Origin: Madurella fahalii
Lineage: Eukaryota; Ascomycota; Sordariomycetes; Sordariales
Assembly: GCA_029876055.1 (NCBI GenBank)
Contig: CM056877.1
Coordinates: 2,480,001 to 2,544,000, forward strand
Reading direction: 5' to 3'
DNA length: 64,000 nucleotides
In this document: one piece after another, positions 36,368 through 46,926 of the stretch
Layout: each line of letters begins with the position of its first letter
Numbering within the stretch: the first letter of the stretch is position 1
The notes under the pieces: generated by a model
What the model saw: the letters and a program-made list of their open reading frames with translations, nothing else
The model's database searches: none
Told to the model about the DNA's origin: nothing
Made by a program: the position numbers and the translations under genes

Positions 36368-38222
36368 TCAATTTTTCGGGCTTTCCTCATCCTGGCGCCT
36401 TGTAGGTTGGACCGGCCCACCCTCCCTTCGGCCGCCCGCCTTTCCGATGATGCCCGTACCTCGAAAAGCAACCAACACCACGGCAAGTGCGGTGATTCCG
36501 AGTGCAAAGTTCCACCATTCGGCAGCTCTGAGGCCGAGCAGTGAAGCTGGTTCCCATTCCCTGACGGAGCCCGCGTCTTCAACACTGACACCCCTTTCTC
36601 TGGCCATCACAGCTGTTTGGATTGCTGTTGCCACCGCCAGACCGATTGCCCTCCCGGCTTGGCCCATAGCATTGACCAACGCACCGCCCAGAGCCTGGTC
36701 CGCTTGGGGTAGCGAGTGGCTCGTAAAGAGCATGAGGCTCGGCCACGCCGTGTCCGCGCCGAACACGGAAAGGACCATGGCCGGAAATCCACATGCCCAA
36801 TATATAGTGTCTGGCGGGATCGGAGCAGCGAAGAGCAAGGCCGCCACCGACAGGCAGATGTTGCCAGCCGCGAGCATGACGTACGTCGGAATACGCGCGA
36901 GTAATTGGGAGACAACAGCGGCAGTGATGACGCCCGACACGCCGGTAGGCAGGAACCGCAGCGTCGTATCCAAGGTTGAGAGCCCCTGGAAATCCTGGTA
37001 GAAGTATGTTGCGTACACTAAGAAACCGTTGAAACTGCTAAAGGAGATGGCCATGATAGCCATAGCAGCGCTGAATTGCCCACTGCTGAAGATGGACACC
37101 TTCATAATGGGAGCAAGCTTTCCAGTTTTCTCAAGATGCCTCTGCCAGAAGACGAACAGAGTGATGAGGATGAGAGACACGACAATGAGCGCCGGGACCC
37201 ACGGCGTTCTCCAGCCTACAACGTTGCCCTCGGTCAGGGAGAAGAGGAGGGCAAGCATACCACATGTGACCAGCGCGGCGCCTAACCAATCGATAGACGC
37301 CTTGGCCGATGCACCTTCTTCCCGGAGTATATGCCGGGGAGGCGGAATGATGAAAACGGCCGCTGCGGTGATGGCGGTGGCCATGAGCGCTATGACGACG
37401 AACACCCACTTCCACGATGTGTACTGGGCAATTATCCCCCCGAATAGGTTCCCAAACACCGCGCCCAATGGAGCGCCGGCAGCTGTGTTTCAGGGTTAGC
37501 GCCAGTGTGGTCGATCAGGGTCCTCAAGCCATACCGTAACAACTGAAGGCATAGTTCTTCGCCTTGCTAGGCGGAAAGGTGGTTCCTAGTATTCCGATCG
37601 CCGTTGGAACGTTGGCAGCAGCGCCCTAACCCACGTTTAGTCATCCCCTGTCACGAATGCAGAAAGACAGTAGAATGCTCACCAGTCCCTGCAATCCTCG
37701 AAACAAGTCAAAGGCAATCTCGTTGGGCAGGAATGGATTGATGAGCAGCGTGACAGCTAGCCACCCCGAACCCCAGATGAAAATCTTGCGTTTCCCATAA
37801 ACGTCGGCCACTCTACCCCAGAGAAGCAAGAAGCATCCGAACGTAAGGGCATACGCGGACACGATCCACTGGAGACGGGCATCGGGGATGCCGAGATCTC
37901 TGCCTATGGTTGGAAGAATGATGACCACGGCCTGGCCCGACAAGCTCTGTGATCGGGTTGAGCGTCTGCGACGGAAGGTGAGGTACTGGGAGGGGATGCG
38001 ACTTACATTAAGGAAACTCGCACCGGCGAGAGTGGCCACCAGCGCCATGCACCGCGCTTTCGAGAAGGGGAGCCCTGGATTCGGGTTCGGGTCCGTTTCT
38101 TCAGCGGCCTCGGCGATATCGCTGACATCGGACAAATCCGAGGTGGGCTGCGGAGGGGACGCCCTCATCTCTTTTTCATGGTGCACCGGAACGGCCTTCT
38201 CGTCTTCTGCCGACGCCGACAT
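36368..38222 (-). CDS. MFS transporter, DHA2-type (14 helices)
   Basis: Proton-driven efflux transporter of the plasma membrane; the substrate cannot be told. Exons on the minus strand are 38222-38007, 37946-37683, 37625-37535 and 37482-36368, giving 561 residues. A 50-residue acidic N-terminus precedes the first helix. The motif GRVADVYGKRK after helix 2 is the MFS signature (motif A). GAPLGAVFGNLFGGIIAQYTSWKWVF is the DHA2-type helix 5 motif region. A charged C-tail ends in RRQDEESPKN. The first intron (37947-38006) is exactly 60 nt with no in-frame stop, so its retention would add 20 residues in the first helix region. Introns 1, 2 and 3 have donors GTAAGT, GTGAGC and GTATGG. It is not next to any biosynthetic cluster genes, so drug resistance or metabolite export remains open. 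Confidence 0.92.
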
Positions 38223-40328
38223 GGTTACGAAGGTTCAGTCGAACCGGTGAACAATCCCCCAAGATGCTGGTATTGACGGTCTTGGGAGGGTGGTATGTGA
38301 ACCTCCGAGACTGTTGAGGATTGCCCCGTTTGAAGGCAAACGACATCCTCGGGCCCCACCCGTCCTCGGACCGCTCCGGGGATAGCGCACCGCATGCCGA
38401 CATGGGCAAAATCTGGGGCCTGGGGATGGCCATGCCATGCTCCGTCGGAATGGGTTCCCTCGGCAGATTGAGGCGGATCATGACGGTGCTACGGCACAAC
38501 AACGTAAAAGATTCTCCGCTCCGCGTTCACATCCTCGTTGTCAATTGGTTCGGCCCACGCGAACCTGGGAACAAGAACTTGATGTCCACATTACATACTT
38601 TAGTCAGCGTCTCATCGGTGACGAGTGACAAAACAAGTCGTTCCCATTGGCATTTCTATCCTTCCATTTGCCTTAATGAGGGTTAGGGCTCAACAACTGC
38701 GTGAACTTCAAAATGCGCTTCCCTACCTCTACACATATACTCGCCCCTTATTCGCCAAAAACAGAAAAATGCGAGTTAAATTTCCAATTTCGGTAATTAA
38801 TCTGCGCTTTGGGCGTACAAGAGGGAATCCCAAAATCTCGATGGAGTTCTCGTAGAATGAGCTAATTAACTACCTACTTGTTTCAGTCTTGATAAGGCGA
38901 AGTTCATTTCTTCCCTTGTGACGGACTCGTCTTAATTGGATCATCACCTACACCCGATAAGGCAAGGCACCTGTGTTCGGTTGATCAAACAACGACGCAG
39001 CCATCCCCTAAGGCCCGCGATTAGACCAATCAGATCAAATTCACAGGCAGCGACAGCTTGAAGTGCTTGCGAGAACGACAAACACACGTGTTCTCGTTTA
39101 TATAGCATCTGGGTGGTTTGAATTTCATCGTCGTGGGAAGTATGTCCAATGTCGTCTCACGCACCTTATCATTCTTCAAGGCGGCTCTGGGTATGGTGGT
39201 AATTAAGCAGGTGGTGAGGTGGATGGATGGTTGACTAATGACAAGGATAAAGGATGAGGCGAGTGCGGGAGGGGAATTATATTATCCGATCGATGCCAGG
39301 AACTCGAGGACGGGACTCAGTGATGGAGGAGTAATTTTGGAAAGACCCAGTTTTGGCGTCCATGACGGAGCGTTTCTTGAGAGGTGACATGTTTGCTAGG
39401 CCTCTTTGATACACCTTCCACCTGGTTCACTACAAACTGGCATGGGGAGCTAACATCTCAGCGGCCCCGATATAATCAAGGCTGCTGATCAGGGGCTGGT
39501 ATGCATATTTAAGGGTTGATGCAGGGTAGCATCGGTTGAGGGGGGAGAGGCTACATTGTACAGTACTTCTTCTCTCGGATACAAACACCATATTCTACGC
39601 AGATTTTTAACGACGACAACGTTTCAAACAAACAGTAATGGCATCATCATGCAGTTTGCCAGGTTGTTTTGAACGAGTGGCTGTTTTCTGCCGGCTTCCG
39701 CGGATTTCCCATTCCTTGTCAAAAGTTTCAGCTACGGCATCTATATTATGGTCCGAAAATGACGGGAATAACTGGGCGAAGCGATCGCATACTGGTCGGG
39801 GACTATGACTTTGCTGCACGTTTTCTAGAAAATTCGCGTGCTGGCGGCACGGCTCGCCATGTGTTCCCCCCTGTGACAGCCCTAAATTGACCAGTCACAT
39901 TGAAAAAAAATACCCGACTGAGTTGCAACATACGACTTCAACAATATGCCGTCCTTCCCGAGCGGGTAGCAGTTCAGCCCGCACGTGGCCCACAGCCTAA
40001 TATACTTGACAGCATCCCATTGACTGCCGGCTCGTACCCCACGGGGCTGTAAAGACATGCATGCCCAATCCCCTTGGCTCTACTTATTACACGAGAATGA
40101 AGGCTGGTCGATCAACTGCTGGGGCTTCATATAGACGGGGAACTAGCAGTGTCGTTGGCGGCCAGATTGTTCGGTAATTGTGGGCGCCTCGACGGCCGGG
40201 CCAGCGGGTTTCCAGATAAAGACAGGCAGTGGTACGGCAAGGAGAGAGTGTGATGGGCAACCGTATTCCCCTTCGTCTCACTTCCAACGCCAAGACGTTC
40301 GCTCCAGCAGTCGTTCGACATCCTCACC
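38223..40328. other. Gene-free stretch, 2.1 kb
   Basis: Divergent upstream region of the MFS gene and the DUF1996 gene. No gene, RNA or repeat was recognised. Short open frames at 38321-38686 and 39607-39890 lack supporting features. Confidence 0.5.
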
Positions 40329-41549
40329 ATGATGCTTCGAGGATCATTCCTCCTCGCGGCTCTCGCCGCCAGCGCTAACGCTGCTCAGCTCCGTTTCTCC
40401 TGCTCGCAGCTTGTCGTTGACCGTCTTGACCCGTATGTGCGCTCACACCACATACGAAACTGTCCTACTTACGCACCCTCAGCCTTGTCAACCCAGGCCA
40501 AGCCCCTTCTCCCCACCTCCACCAAATCGTCGGCGGAAATGCCTTCAACGTGACCATGGACCACGAGCAGCATGACATCTCCCAGACGGCCACCTGCACC
40601 AGCTGCCAGTTCACCGAAGACTTCTCCAACTACTGGACGGCCGTCCTCTTCTTCAAGGCCCGGAACGGCACTTATAAGCGTGTGAACACAGTGGGCAACG
40701 GGCTGGGCTATAGTGCTGCCAATGGCGGCCAGACTGTCTACTACCTCTCGAGCGGCAAAGTCACAGCTTTCAAGCCTGGTTTCCGCATGCTTGTTGGCGA
40801 CCCGTCGTACAAGACCGAGTCCGAGGCGCGCCAGAACCCGGCACTCCAGTTCACTTGCCTTGCTTCTTCTTTTACACGGACCGGGTACCGATACGACTTC
40901 CCCAAGGAACCATGTGCTGCTGGTAAGTGGATCTCTTTTGTTACAAGCCCTTAATTCAATTCAATTGTTTCTCCCCATTGTCCGGGCCTTGACAATAAGT
41001 ATCGAGTCCTCTCCCTCCGGCTTCGCCTCAACGCGCCGAGCCCACCTCTTCCTCGTACAACGCGCATACACTAACACACAAACCTAAGGCATCATGGTAA
41101 CGGTCCGCTTCCCTACCTGCTGGGACGGCAGGAACCTCGACAGCCCCGACCACAAGTCGCACGTCGCGTACCCGGTCAACCGCAACTGCCCGTCGACGCA
41201 CCCCATACGCGTCCCCGAGGTCTTTTACGAGACGTACTGGGATACGAGGCCGTTCAACGACCGGTCGCAGTGGCCGACCGACGGGTCGCAGCCGTTTGTG
41301 TGGTCGTTCGGGGACGCTACGGGCTACGGCAACCACGGCGACTACATCTTTGGCTGGAAGGGCGACGCGCTGCAGCGGGCCATGGACGCCAACTGCAACA
41401 GCGATCTGATCCAGGACAGGCTCAACTGCCCGACGCTCAAGTCGCAGAGCATCACCGAGGCGAACAAGTGCCAGCTCCAGAGGCGGGTCCACGAGGACCT
41501 GGATGGGTGGTTGAAGGTGCTCCCTGGCGTTTCCGACATGAGCAAGTAA
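40329..41549 (+). CDS. Secreted DUF1996-domain protein
   Basis: Exons 40329-40432, 40483-40922 and 41089-41549 give 334 residues. The signal peptide is MMLRGSFLLAALAASANA. The mature protein starts AQLRFSCSQL and is DUF1996 throughout: DPLVNPGQAPSPHLHQIVGG, CTSCQFTEDFSNYWTAVLFF and FPTCWDGRNLDSPDHKSHVAYP are family hallmarks. Conserved Cys pairs and two HLH/HDIS-type His are present. The biochemical role of DUF1996 is not known; related proteins are extracellular and some carry WSC domains, which this one lacks. The second intron (40923-41088) is long for this region, with a CTAAC branch and CTAAG acceptor. Two adjacent ATGs (40329 and 40332) could start translation. Confidence 0.92.
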
Positions 41550-41860
41550 AATGTGCTGCAAATGTCGTTGATGGAGGTCCGTGTTGGGATGTTGGGCGTT
41601 GTTGTGTAGGTAGTAGAGATTGGGCAAAGTACTTTAGGTAGCGTGATTACTTTATTAAAGACGGAAACGCCCCTTGTGGTAGAGTAATTACATGAAGAGC
41701 AACACACATGCGTCTGTATCCGACAATCGATCTCCACCTCAGCTCTTTTGATTGGAGTCCCTTATCGGCTCCCACATATCAAGAGCATGCATTGTCCGCC
41801 GTTGGGAGTTGCAACCGGCTTGGAAGATCTCAGGAAACCCATCATCATACCTCTTGTGAT
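41550..41860. other. Short convergent intergenic region
   Basis: 311 bp between the stops of the DUF1996 gene and the minus-strand GTPase gene; nothing recognisable. Confidence 0.6.
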
Positions 41861-42932
41861 TCATGCTAGAGATCCTGCGCTGCCGGAACCGGATGGCCGA
41901 GGCCACTGATCAAATATCCACTGAATAAAGACGCGCCGAGTCCACACTCCAAGCTGCTTCAGGCAATCCGACATTTCGCCGCCAGAGTCTTGGCCATCAA
42001 ACCTCCGCACGCGGGAAGTCTCGGGTTTCCAACGATCCAGCTCTTGCGCCGGCTGCTCTTTGGCTTCGCCGATGTCTCCCTCGCAACTCGCGGCGCGGCG
42101 TGCCTGCTCGTTTCTCAGTCTGGCCGTTTCTGCTACCATCCTTTGAAGTTCCGCGAGCTCTCGGTCGAGGAGCTCCTGGGCCAGCAAAAGCTCCCTCCGC
42201 ACATACCGGCCTGCTTCGGTCTCATCGAGCCGAAGTTTATCGACTACCAGTTCACGCTGGATCTGAAGCAAGCCACCAGTGCTTGCACTGTCGATCAGTG
42301 TACCGATGATCCTCCAAGCCGACTCTGCCGTGTCTTCGTGCCGCGCCATCTTGCTCTGCTGTTGGAACATGTCCTCCCAATACTCGCGGAGCCGGGCCTC
42401 TCGCTCAATGGCAGCTTCCTCTCCTCCTTTCCTGAACTTGGCATCGCTCCACATAGTGGTGCCCAGGATGACCCTGTTGTAGTTTCCGGCGCCGCATAGT
42501 CGTTGGAGGATGTTGAAGGTCTTGGTCGCTGAACCGGCAAGCCTGACGTCTGTGATGCGGTGCAGGAAGATTATTCCTAGGAAGCGCTGATCAGCCTGGC
42601 ACAGCGTAGCGAGCTGGACGAGTATTGTGTTCAGAATCTCAGTGTCGGATCGGTTTGTGTCGTCAAAGCCCGGCGTGTCGATTAGGCGGACTACCCGTTT
42701 TTCGTCGTATTGCACTGCGTAGCAGGCGGTGTCGACGGTGCCTGCCAGCCGGCAGATGGCTGATGTTAGCTTCACTTTTTGACTCCGACACGGGTGGGTT
42801 CAGGCGGGTGACTGACTGGATGCTAAGCTGTGTCCTGTTATGACGCGGGTGTTCTGGCCGGTTAAGCGCGATATGAAGGTGCTTTTCCCCGACCCAGTCA
42901 GGCCCATGAGAAGTATGAACCCGGCATCCTCC
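41861..42932 (-). CDS. AIG1-like P-loop GTPase (5' end unresolved)
   Basis: Exons on the minus strand are 42932-42817 and 42741-41861 (intron donor GTCAGT, AGCTAACATC branch, GGCAG acceptor). The first exon holds the P-loop GLTGSGKS and the switch I region. The second carries the G3 motif DTPGFDD, then TTMWSD in the G4 position, then a long charged coiled coil with Glu/Arg/Leu repeats, ending GSGSAGSLA. The family is the fungal AIG1/IAN-like GTPase group, of unknown role. I could not find an ATG exon that splices in frame to the acceptor at 42933-42934 (phase 2 is needed), so the start may lie in a missed upstream exon or the gene may be 5'-truncated. It is divergent to, and paralogous with, the GTPase at 43860. 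Confidence 0.8.
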
Positions 42933-43859
42933 CTGGGGTGGGATGTCAGCGAATGGATGAGATGACCACGTGCTTGTGGCTCGATGTGAGAACCAACATT
43001 TGGATGTCAGCAACTGGTGCAGCAGCAGCACGCAACCGCATCAATAGACTCAGAGCGTGAAGTTGCTCAATGGATCTGGGATCTGGGTGGCCCAGTACCC
43101 GAATACATAAGTAGTAATTATTAGCCGGGGTGAGATAAGGTCAGGTACCTTGGCGTCTCGGAGTTTATTTAAGACGTGTCTTGTCTTTGAGCGTGGTAAC
43201 CTTGGTTCCTCACGTTCGTGCAGCCCCGATGTCTCTGAGCGAATGAGACGCCGGCTGCACAACAAACGCCATCTGTTGGTTAGGGCTGCAAATCGGGCGC
43301 GAATTCTCGAGGCATAAGGCCTCGACGCCCCACCTCGAACTTGTCGAATCAAGGCGGAAACTGTCCGTGAGTGTTGGAGAGCACGGCGACACGTGGTACC
43401 CCGCTGGTTTCGTGTCAGAGCCAGCTAAATGTTTGGACGAAATGGCAATCTGACAACATGACACCGGTGATGACAGGACATATCGGTTCGGCCCACGACC
43501 CTTCGGAGACATGCTTCGTTGGACCCAGCCACGGCACAGGGGACGAAACAAGGCCTCAGAACCAGCGTGCAGGATGTTTCCCTGGCTCTCCATGCCCGGT
43601 TCAGGACGCGCGAAGATGAGGCGGCTGCATGCTGAAGTGTTGGCATGGCCCCTCATCTGCCTCTCTGCGTCTGGCCGATATGGCGTCAACGGGGCCGGGA
43701 GACCCAAGACCAAAAATATAAAAAAGACTCGGAATTTCTTTTCGGGGCGATATCTCTGCCGACCCCACTGGCGCAATTGCACAAGTCTCACAAATGTTTG
43801 GGGCGTTGTTACTGGGCACACGGATACCACGCTTGACCGGACGATCGAAAACGCACAAC
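42933..43859. other. Divergent intergenic region between two GTPase genes
   Basis: 927 bp shared upstream region of the two paralogous GTPases. It must hold the missing first exon of the minus-strand gene, if there is one. No other gene is supported. Confidence 0.5.
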
Positions 43860-45332
43860 ATGGGGCAGAATCAGTCGCAGCCCGGGCCGGTCAACGGGGC
43901 TCCCAAAGAGAACGGCCACCTGAAATCGGTCCACTTCGCCGAGCCGTCAACGCTGTCCACGGAGCCTTCCAGGCAGTCCACGGAGCTGAAAGTCCAGACC
44001 GCTGAGATGACAGTGACGCAGGATTCTGCAGAGTTGTCATTGAAGTCTGCTCAGTTGTCCGTCCAGACCACGGAGCTGTCGGTGCAAGCTACGGAACTGT
44101 CAGCGCCGGCCGCAGAGCTCTCAACGCAGATCACAGAGCTGTCAACGCAGAGCACGGAGCCGTCAACGCCAACCACAGAGACGCCGGTACCAATTCCAAA
44201 CATCGGGTATGTCACCAGTCTCGACAGAGCGATTAGCCGGTACTAACAGAGATCTCGGATGACAGACCGGAGGATGCGGTCATTGCGGTCATCGGTCTCA
44301 CAGGGGTGGGGAAGAGCACCTTTATCTCGCACTTCTCTGACACAGCAGTGGTCGGGAATGACTTGAAGTCATGTAAGTCATTCCGTACTTACCAGAGCCC
44401 ACCAGCAAGAAGGCGCCCGATACACCGTACATATTGCTAACGGAGACCCGTTATCCGGCAAAGGCACAGCCGGTATCAGCATCCATCCCACCTGCATCGA
44501 GGGGGAAGACGTCTATCTCGTAGACACGCCGGGCTTTGACGACACCAACCGCACAGACACCGAAATCCTCGAGGAGATCGCCTTATGGCTGGAGAGATCC
44601 TATGACGCCAACATCAAGCTGGCTGGGATTGTATACCTCCACCGGATCCAAGACAACCGGTTCAGCGGCTCGAGCACTAGGAACATCCACCTGTTCCGGG
44701 AGCTCTGCGGGAAGGACAGCCTGGGTTCCGTCGTCCTCGCCACAACCATGTGGGATACCCTTCCTGCAGACAAGGCGGAGGAGCGGGAGGCGGAGCTGAA
44801 AACAAAGGGGGAGTATTGGGGCGAACTGGTCAAACACGGCTGTGCCGTGCTCCGCCAGGATGACGGTGCCGCCTCCGCCACGAGGATTATCCGGCACATC
44901 CTCGATCAGCGGCGGCCCGTCACGCTACAGATTCAGGAGGAGATAGCTGAAGGCATGGACTTGCATGAGACGGCCGCCGGCAAGGTGCTCAAGGAGGAGC
45001 TGGAGAGGCAGCAGGAGATGTACGAGGCCAAGATGGCTCTGCTGGAGGGACAGCTGAAGAAAATCGCGACAGAGCTCGTAAATCTCAGGGACACACAAGC
45101 GGATAGAGAGAGAAAAGCAATGGAAGACAGGGAGAGGCAGGATAAGGAGAGGCAGGAGGACAATGAGAAACGGGAGATGAGCCGCGAAATTCTGATCAAT
45201 GAGCTAAAACAGGAGCTCAATGGTCTAAGGGAGGAGGTTGAGTCGACGAAGCTCAAGCAGGAACGCACCGAGGCCGAGTACAGGGAATTTACCAGCAAGA
45301 AGAGTGTGTGGGACATGTGTATACTCATGTAG
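43860..45332 (+). CDS. AIG1-like P-loop GTPase with N-terminal heptad repeats and CaaX end
   Basis: Exons 43860-44206, 44266-44372 and 44464-45332 give 440 residues; the first intron has a perfect TACTAAC branch. The N-terminus MGQNQS fits the N-myristoylation consensus (MGxxxS). Residues 27-110 are about twelve 7-residue repeats of the form (S/T/A)E(L/P)SxQx. The G domain follows: GLTGVGKST (P-loop), switch region, DTPGFDDT (G3) and ATTMWDT (G4 position). Residues about 290-425 form a charged coiled coil. The last four residues are CILM, a CaaX prenylation box. Both lipid signals together predict membrane attachment (inference). It is the head-to-head partner of the minus-strand paralogue. 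The family's role in fungi is not established; the fungal AIG1-like label rests on motifs only. Confidence 0.88.
43938..44192 (+). repeat. Degenerate 21-bp minisatellite encoding 7-residue repeats
   Basis: About twelve units in frame within the first exon of the GTPase gene. The Glu/Gln of each unit falls at residues 28, 35, 42, 49, 58, 65, 72, 79, 86, 93, 100 and 107, so the period is 7 with one 9-residue unit. GAGCTGTCA-like words recur at the DNA level. Confidence 0.8.
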
Positions 45333-46926
45333 GGGTTTGGCTGAACGTTTCATTACTTTGTTCGGGAATCTGAGGCGTATTTTGTTTGTTCTCACTTTTG
45401 AGTTTGGGCTTCGGACTTAGATGGAGAGCCGTCCCGGACAATTGGGGTGACCTAATATTCCCTTGGATATAAAGTAATAATGGAGTGCGTCAAAAGTTGA
45501 TTTCTGACCAGCCTCACACTTCAATGTGATGAGAAAGAGTATTTGGGGCTATAACCTTCTTTTTCTTTTTCTTCTTTTTTATTAAAAAGGTTGATGGGCG
45601 GTGCCTTAACTCCAGCACACCATAGTTATATGAAGAGTTCCGAACCTCGCCTCGACTGTTCCAAGTGGGCTAAAAGTGTTTCCAACTCAGTAGCCCACCA
45701 GTTCCAAGTGCTCTAGGCTCGCTCGCACTTTGGAGATTCCCTAGTCACGTAGCAAAAAAACCTGCTCCTGAATGAGGACGCAGGATTTTCTTAGCCTGCC
45801 ACACCATTCCTAACTAAAGGAAAGGCAGGTAGTAGGTGATCTATTCCTCGTCATTCTTACTTTTCGTTTCTTCTTCTTTTTGTTTGTTTTTTATCGTACC
45901 TTTCTACTGTTTAGGACTACTTGTAGGACAACTACAGAAAGAAGCATGGCAGTGATGCAGAACAAGCCGCCTCTGGCACAAAAACACATTAATATATTGA
46001 TTGTGGACGGTCAGTCTGTTGATGCTCTTGTTAGTATCCAATTCACTTCAGCTTCTTTACCCAAAAATTATCCAGCAGCGTGTAGGATCGATGATGGATG
46101 TATTTCCAAGGTATTGTAATCAGTTGTGATGGAGCCCGCTGGTAACTTGAAAGCAGAGGTATCTGAGCTAGCTAAAGTCAGACTTCCACTAGCGCCCACA
46201 AGAAAATGACTTAGCGTCGGCCTTCGAGACTGAGTTGACAGAGAGTTAATTAAATTGAGACCTGGTCGTTAGCAGTAAGAAGCTGTATGCATCAGCTCTG
46301 TCAGCCATCTTTGTTATCTGCCTACCTTCGTCATCCAACAAGTACTTATGGCTGAAATGAGCATGAGCTCTTCAATGGAAAAAGCTCCTCTTGGGCCTTT
46401 GGAACATAGATGGGTGCGTCTTGGGATATCCACAACCCTTAAATCCCCTTTTAAAAAGCATTAAAGCAGCAACTCGCACGTGCCAGTTGCCACACGCCAT
46501 TTTCATACTTTGATCCCGACCCAAAGTGTACCACGTGAATGCTGCCATAGCAATCTAGGTCTTATTGTTACGGAGCTAAACACAGCCATCACATTACCTT
46601 ACGCTGCCAACATTCTATTATCTAAAGTTCTGCTGGATTTTCTTATTGACACAAGGCCAGCTTATCTCATGGAAGACCATGATGATCAAGAGAACAATGA
46701 GGAGGGAAACAATGGTGTGGGACTGGTTCACAAAAAAAAAAAAAAAAAAAACAAACATGGCAGGTTGGGTCATAACACAAGCATATAAGGCGGTGGAGTC
46801 ATCCACCATCCCCTATATATACCTATACTGAATTACAGAGCTGTGGATACGACTTGGATTTTCCACCGCGGCGTTTACTCTCCACACACACATCCAAGAG
46901 ACTCCTTCGTTCGTTGTCTATTTACC
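45333..46926. other. Intergenic region, 1.6 kb
   Basis: AT-richer sequence with T/C runs near 45560-45590 and 45860-45895 and a run of 20 A at 46732-46751. No gene is supported. Confidence 0.55.
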
